Source of the DNA: Thermodesulfovibrionia bacterium
Lineage (GTDB): Bacteria; Nitrospirota; Thermodesulfovibrionia; UBA6902
Direction of reading: 5' to 3'
Assembly (NCBI GenBank): GCA_947258735.1
Contig: CAMYJJ010000003.1
Location: 1 to 37,177, forward strand
DNA: 37,177 nucleotides
The notes beneath the pieces were generated by a model. The model was given only the letters and a program-made list of their open reading frames with translations. It was not told the origin of the DNA and searched no databases. How positions within the stretch are numbered: position 1 is the stretch's first letter; every line of letters starts with the position of its first letter. A program made the translations under genes and the position numbers. This document shows positions 34,251-37,177 of this stretch, piece by piece.

Positions 34251-35093
34251 CTAAAGTTCTAATTTAAAAAGAGACTCCGCATTTACGCTCACTCCATTTA
34301 ATTTCAGGCTGAGATGAAGGTGAGGGCCTGTTGCCCGGCCTGACATGCCGACAAGACCTACGGTCTGTCCTTTGGCTACCTTATCACCCTCTTCCGCCTT
34401 AAATTCAGACAAATGCATATATACCGCATACAGTCCCATGCCGTGGTCAACGATTAATGTCTTGCCTCCATAAAAAAGGTCTTTATTTAGCACGACTGTT
34501 CCTGCGTTCAGGGATTTGACCGGTGTTCCCTCTTTTCCCCTGAAGTCCATGCCTCTGTGAACACTTGTCTTCTTCTTATTCATGATCCGCTTTACACCGA
34601 ATTCAGTCGAGATCTCGGTCGACAATGGTTTGGTGAAACTCCCATCCCATTTTTTTTCATTATTTAACGGCCATATTTTACTAAGAAGGACTGCTTCGTC
34701 TGTTGCCCGTTTCTGGTTCTCAGGGCTTAAGGTGACTTTGCCTTCAGGCAGGGTAAGGTGTATGGTCTCAAACTCCTTGGGCTGCAAGGTGACAGATGAT
34801 GGATATGTATCTTCACCGGCAGTGACAAGCAGATTGTAACTGCCGGGGGCGGTATTCACATCAACAGGCACAAAAGCTGCATACCGATTCTTCTCTATCC
34901 TGTGCAGTTTTATGGTTTTCCCCATAAATTCGACCTTTGCAGCCGAGTGCGGATCGGCACTGGTCTGGACCAGAAACAGGTCACCCGGCGAAACAGTGTC
35001 CGGAGTGACCGTAACATGAAATGCCAGAACACTTGAAGGCAAACAAACCAGAATGAAAATGATTATGAGTTTATATATACATTTTATTAACAA
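34251..35093 (-). CDS. Secreted M23-family peptidase (LytM domain)
   Basis: This 280-residue protein has a signal peptide (about 1-24, cleaved near VLA), a beta-rich N-terminal domain (about 25-105), and a C-terminal M23 domain. The zinc and catalytic residues are H179 and D183 (HRGMD) and H258/H260 (PHLHL). It is likely a peptidoglycan endopeptidase or an amidase activator. The start is TTG at 35093; no in-frame ATG gives the signal peptide, and no Shine-Dalgarno is visible. It is 35 bases downstream of mfd. Confidence 0.88.
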   Translation of the reverse strand: MLIKCIYKLIIIFILVCLPSSVLAFHVTVTPDTVSPGDLFLVQTSADPHSAAKVEFMGKTIKLHRIEKNRYAAFVPVDVNTAPGSYNLLVTAGEDTYPSSVTLQPKEFETIHLTLPEGKVTLSPENQKRATDEAVLLSKIWPLNNEKKWDGSFTKPLSTEISTEFGVKRIMNKKKTSVHRGMDFRGKEGTPVKSLNAGTVVLNKDLFYGGKTLIVDHGMGLYAVYMHLSEFKAEEGDKVAKGQTVGLVGMSGRATGPHLHLSLKLNGVSVNAESLFKLEL

Positions 35094-35128
35094 AGTTATT
35101 TATTATATCAAAAAATGATGAAGCTTGA

Positions 35129-37177
35129 TCAGGGTGAGTCGTGTTGAGGTTCAACCTCTTTGGAGGTTGAACCTCGACCCGTGTCCAGTTCTTCCAGCAG
35201 TTCCTTTAAGTCTTCGTATACCGCATTCCATTTCTTCCCTCTCAGGTCAAGCTCCACCCCTCCTTCGGGCAGAAACTTTATCATGCCTTTACGGCCAGCA
35301 TGAAGGGCAAAGAGCATATCAGGGGTAACCTCTGTCTCTTCAGCAAAGAGGACCCTGTATCTTCCGGCAGCATTATGAATTCTCGTGATCATGAGTTTTG
35401 ATGCCATGACCTTGAGTTTCATAATGTCGATCAGGCGCATTGTCTTTTCAGGCGGCGGGCCAAACCTGTCCTTCAGTTCATCACGTATCTTTGTAAGGAT
35501 GTCCACCTCCTTTGCTGTTGCGATTTTTCTATATAAACTCAGCCTCAGTTCCGGGCTTTCTATATACTCCTCAGAAATCATGGCTGTGATGTTCAGGTCA
35601 AGTTCGGTCTCTATGTTCGGGGCAACTTTTTCACCCTTAAGCTCTGATACCGCATTCTCAAGCATATCCATATACATATCAAAACCAATGGCGCTGATAT
35701 GTCCTGACTGTTCAGCGCCGAGGATATTGCCGGCGCCCCTGATCTCAAGGTCTTTCATGGCAAGTCTGAACCCTGCGCCGAGATATCCCATCTCCTGTAT
35801 GGCCTGGAGTTTCTTTCGGGCCTCCTCTGTGATGATGTCTTCACCGGGAATGAGTAAATAAGCATAGGCCTTGACATCTGAACGGCCTACCCTGCCCCTT
35901 AACTGGTACAGGTCTGCCAGTCCGAACCGGTCTGCACGGTTAATGATTATAGTGTTGGCTGAAGGGACATCCAGTCCGGATCCGATAATGGCAGTTGATA
36001 CAAGGATGTCAATCTCCTTATGAAAAAATCTGTGCATCACCTGTTCCAGCTCCTTCTCTTTCATCTGTCCGTGGGCAACGCCTATCCTTGCCTCCATAAC
36101 AAGGTCCTGAACAAAATTCCCGATCTGGTATATGTCTTTAATTCTGTTATGGACAAAAAATGCCTGACCTCCCCTTGCAAGCTCTTTTGCAAGGGCATCC
36201 CTTATGATGTCAGCACCAAACCGGGCAACCGTACTTTTTATAGCCATCCTGTCTTCAGGCGGGGTCTCAATGGTGCTCATTCCCCGTATGCCTGAAAGCG
36301 CCATATGCAGTGTCCTTGGTATGGGCGTTGCTGACAGACTGAGCACATCAACATTTGCTTTCATGGCCTTGATCTTCTCCTTATGGGTCACGCCAAATTT
36401 GTGCTCCTCATCTACCACAAGAAGTCCAAGGTTGAAGAATTGTATTTTTTTCCCAAGCAGCCCGTGAGTTCCGATGATTATATCTATGTCTCCTGCTGCC
36501 AGGGATTTTAACGTGTCATTCTGTTCAGCCCGGGTCTTAAACCGGCTCAGAAAATCTATCTTGATCGGAAAGGCGGAAAATCTGGTAACAAAGTTTTCGT
36601 AATGCTGCTCTGCAAGTATGGTGGTTGGCACTAACACAGCCACCTGTTTGCCGTCATAGACCGCCTTAAAACAGGCCCTCACCACAACCTCGGTTTTTCC
36701 ATAGCCAACATCACCGCATAACAGCCTGTCCATGGGCAGCGGCTTTTCCATGTCGCGTTTAATTTCATTAATTGATGTAAGCTGGTCAGGCGTCGGTTCG
36801 TACGGGAAAAACCCATCGAATTCTTTATGAAGCTCTGTATCATCAGAAAACACATTGCCTGTTGCAGAAGTGCGCCGGGCATATATCTTGATCAATTTTT
36901 CTGCCATCTCCTTTATCTTCTTTTTGACCTTCTGCTTTGTCCTCTGCCATGTCTTGCCGCCAAGTTTGTCCATTTTTGCCTTAACGCCTTCCGGGGCATT
37001 GTATTTCTGGACATAGTTAATCCGCTCAAGAGGCACAGACAGGGTGTCGCCGCCAAGATACTCTATCGTGATAAAATCATCCTCAAAACCCTCAATCCTT
37101 TCTTTCCTGATCCCTGTAAATTTTCCGATGCCGTGTTCAATATGTACCATATAATCGCCTTCCTTAAAGTCTTCAAT
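35129..37177 (-). CDS. mfd: Transcription-repair coupling factor Mfd (partial, 5' end outside window)
   Basis: At least 682 C-terminal residues are present; the frame stays open to the window edge. The first part visible is the RNA-polymerase-interacting domain (DYMVHIEHGIGKFTGI). It is followed by a superfamily 2 helicase core (CGDVGYGKTEV, DEEHKFGV, SATPIPRTLHM, STAIIGSGLDVPSANTIII, QLRGRVGRS) and the C-terminal TRCF domain. It releases stalled RNA polymerase and recruits the UvrABC system. The UvrB-like N-terminus is missing. The last residues (GSTSKEVEPQHDSP) are made from gaggtt palindromes. Confidence 0.95.
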   Translation of the reverse strand: MEDFKEGDYMVHIEHGIGKFTGIRKERIEGFEDDFITIEYLGGDTLSVPLERINYVQKYNAPEGVKAKMDKLGGKTWQRTKQKVKKKIKEMAEKLIKIYARRTSATGNVFSDDTELHKEFDGFFPYEPTPDQLTSINEIKRDMEKPLPMDRLLCGDVGYGKTEVVVRACFKAVYDGKQVAVLVPTTILAEQHYENFVTRFSAFPIKIDFLSRFKTRAEQNDTLKSLAAGDIDIIIGTHGLLGKKIQFFNLGLLVVDEEHKFGVTHKEKIKAMKANVDVLSLSATPIPRTLHMALSGIRGMSTIETPPEDRMAIKSTVARFGADIIRDALAKELARGGQAFFVHNRIKDIYQIGNFVQDLVMEARIGVAHGQMKEKELEQVMHRFFHKEIDILVSTAIIGSGLDVPSANTIIINRADRFGLADLYQLRGRVGRSDVKAYAYLLIPGEDIITEEARKKLQAIQEMGYLGAGFRLAMKDLEIRGAGNILGAEQSGHISAIGFDMYMDMLENAVSELKGEKVAPNIETELDLNITAMISEEYIESPELRLSLYRKIATAKEVDILTKIRDELKDRFGPPPEKTMRLIDIMKLKVMASKLMITRIHNAAGRYRVLFAEETEVTPDMLFALHAGRKGMIKFLPEGGVELDLRGKKWNAVYEDLKELLEELDTGRGSTSKEVEPQHDSP
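35146..35175. repeat. Two gaggtt..aacctc palindromes back to back (copies 3)
   Basis: gaggttcaacctc (35146-35158) and gaggttgaacctc (35163-35175) lie 4 bases apart and are inverted relative to each other. They encode the end of Mfd. Confidence 0.75.

Overview
The window is a piece of chromosome from a Gram-negative bacterium, most likely anaerobic. The pointers are outer-membrane-type lipoprotein and periplasmic proteins, an ExeA/GspA-like ATPase, rubredoxin and flavodoxin, a UbiD-type decarboxylase, and glutamate-1-semialdehyde (C5-route) haem synthesis. The overall flavour (divergent YchF, archaeal-type membrane LonB, abundant palindromic intergenic repeats) suggests Nitrospirota or Desulfobacterota; that placement is inference, since no rRNA is present. 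Most of the window is ordinary housekeeping gene content. The less ordinary part is in the spaces between genes and in a few orphan genes.

Layout. 1-2.8 kb: YrfG-like HAD nucleotidase (-), an unknown gene coupled to an RmlD-type reductase (+), and a stand-alone PilZ protein (+). 2.9-6.6 kb (-): a 400-residue unknown protein, an overlapping membrane LonB-type protease, and a previously uncalled 50-residue ORF. 6.8-9.0 kb (-): pgi and a DUF6788-like small protein. 9.0-9.9 kb: a gene-free stretch with two ParB-binding (parS) sites, a DnaA box and repeats, followed by tsaD (+). 10.9-14.4 kb (-): a mini zinc-finger protein, lspA and ileS. 14.9-19.4 kb (+): ubiD-like decarboxylase, a large TPR protein and an ExeA-like ATPase. 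19.7-21.7 kb (-): lipoprotein and radA. A tRNA-Met(CAT) and rubredoxin (+) follow, convergent with a flavodoxin (-). 23.2-26.9 kb (-): nitroreductase, proB, obg, rpmA, rplU. 27.0-28.8 kb (+): HAD phosphatase, L,D-transpeptidase-like protein and a secreted unknown. 28.8-37.2 kb (-): YchF-like P-loop NTPase, hemL, VOC protein, Ste24-like M48 protease with a membrane partner, M23 peptidase, and mfd (cut by the window edge).

How genes work together. rplU-rpmA-obg-proB is the classical ribosome/GTPase/proline cluster, with a rho-independent terminator after rpmA. ileS and lspA overlap, as do radA and the lipoprotein, the unknown and lonB, the L,D-transpeptidase and the secreted protein, and the membrane protein and the M48 protease. 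These overlaps imply translational coupling.

Intergenic layer. At least five families of short inverted-repeat elements are scattered through the window. One is a 130-bp MITE-like element seen in three well-preserved copies and one degraded copy. Two of these copies sit inside other repeats, and one such insertion can be read directly against an intact copy elsewhere in the window. Several repeats supply the last codons of genes (HAD phosphatase, obg, the 225-residue membrane protein, mfd). No CRISPR, prophage, IS transposase or rRNA was seen. I found no gene cluster that I would call a complete new system. The best candidates for novelty are the parS/DnaA-box region, the LonB partner operon and the nested repeats.
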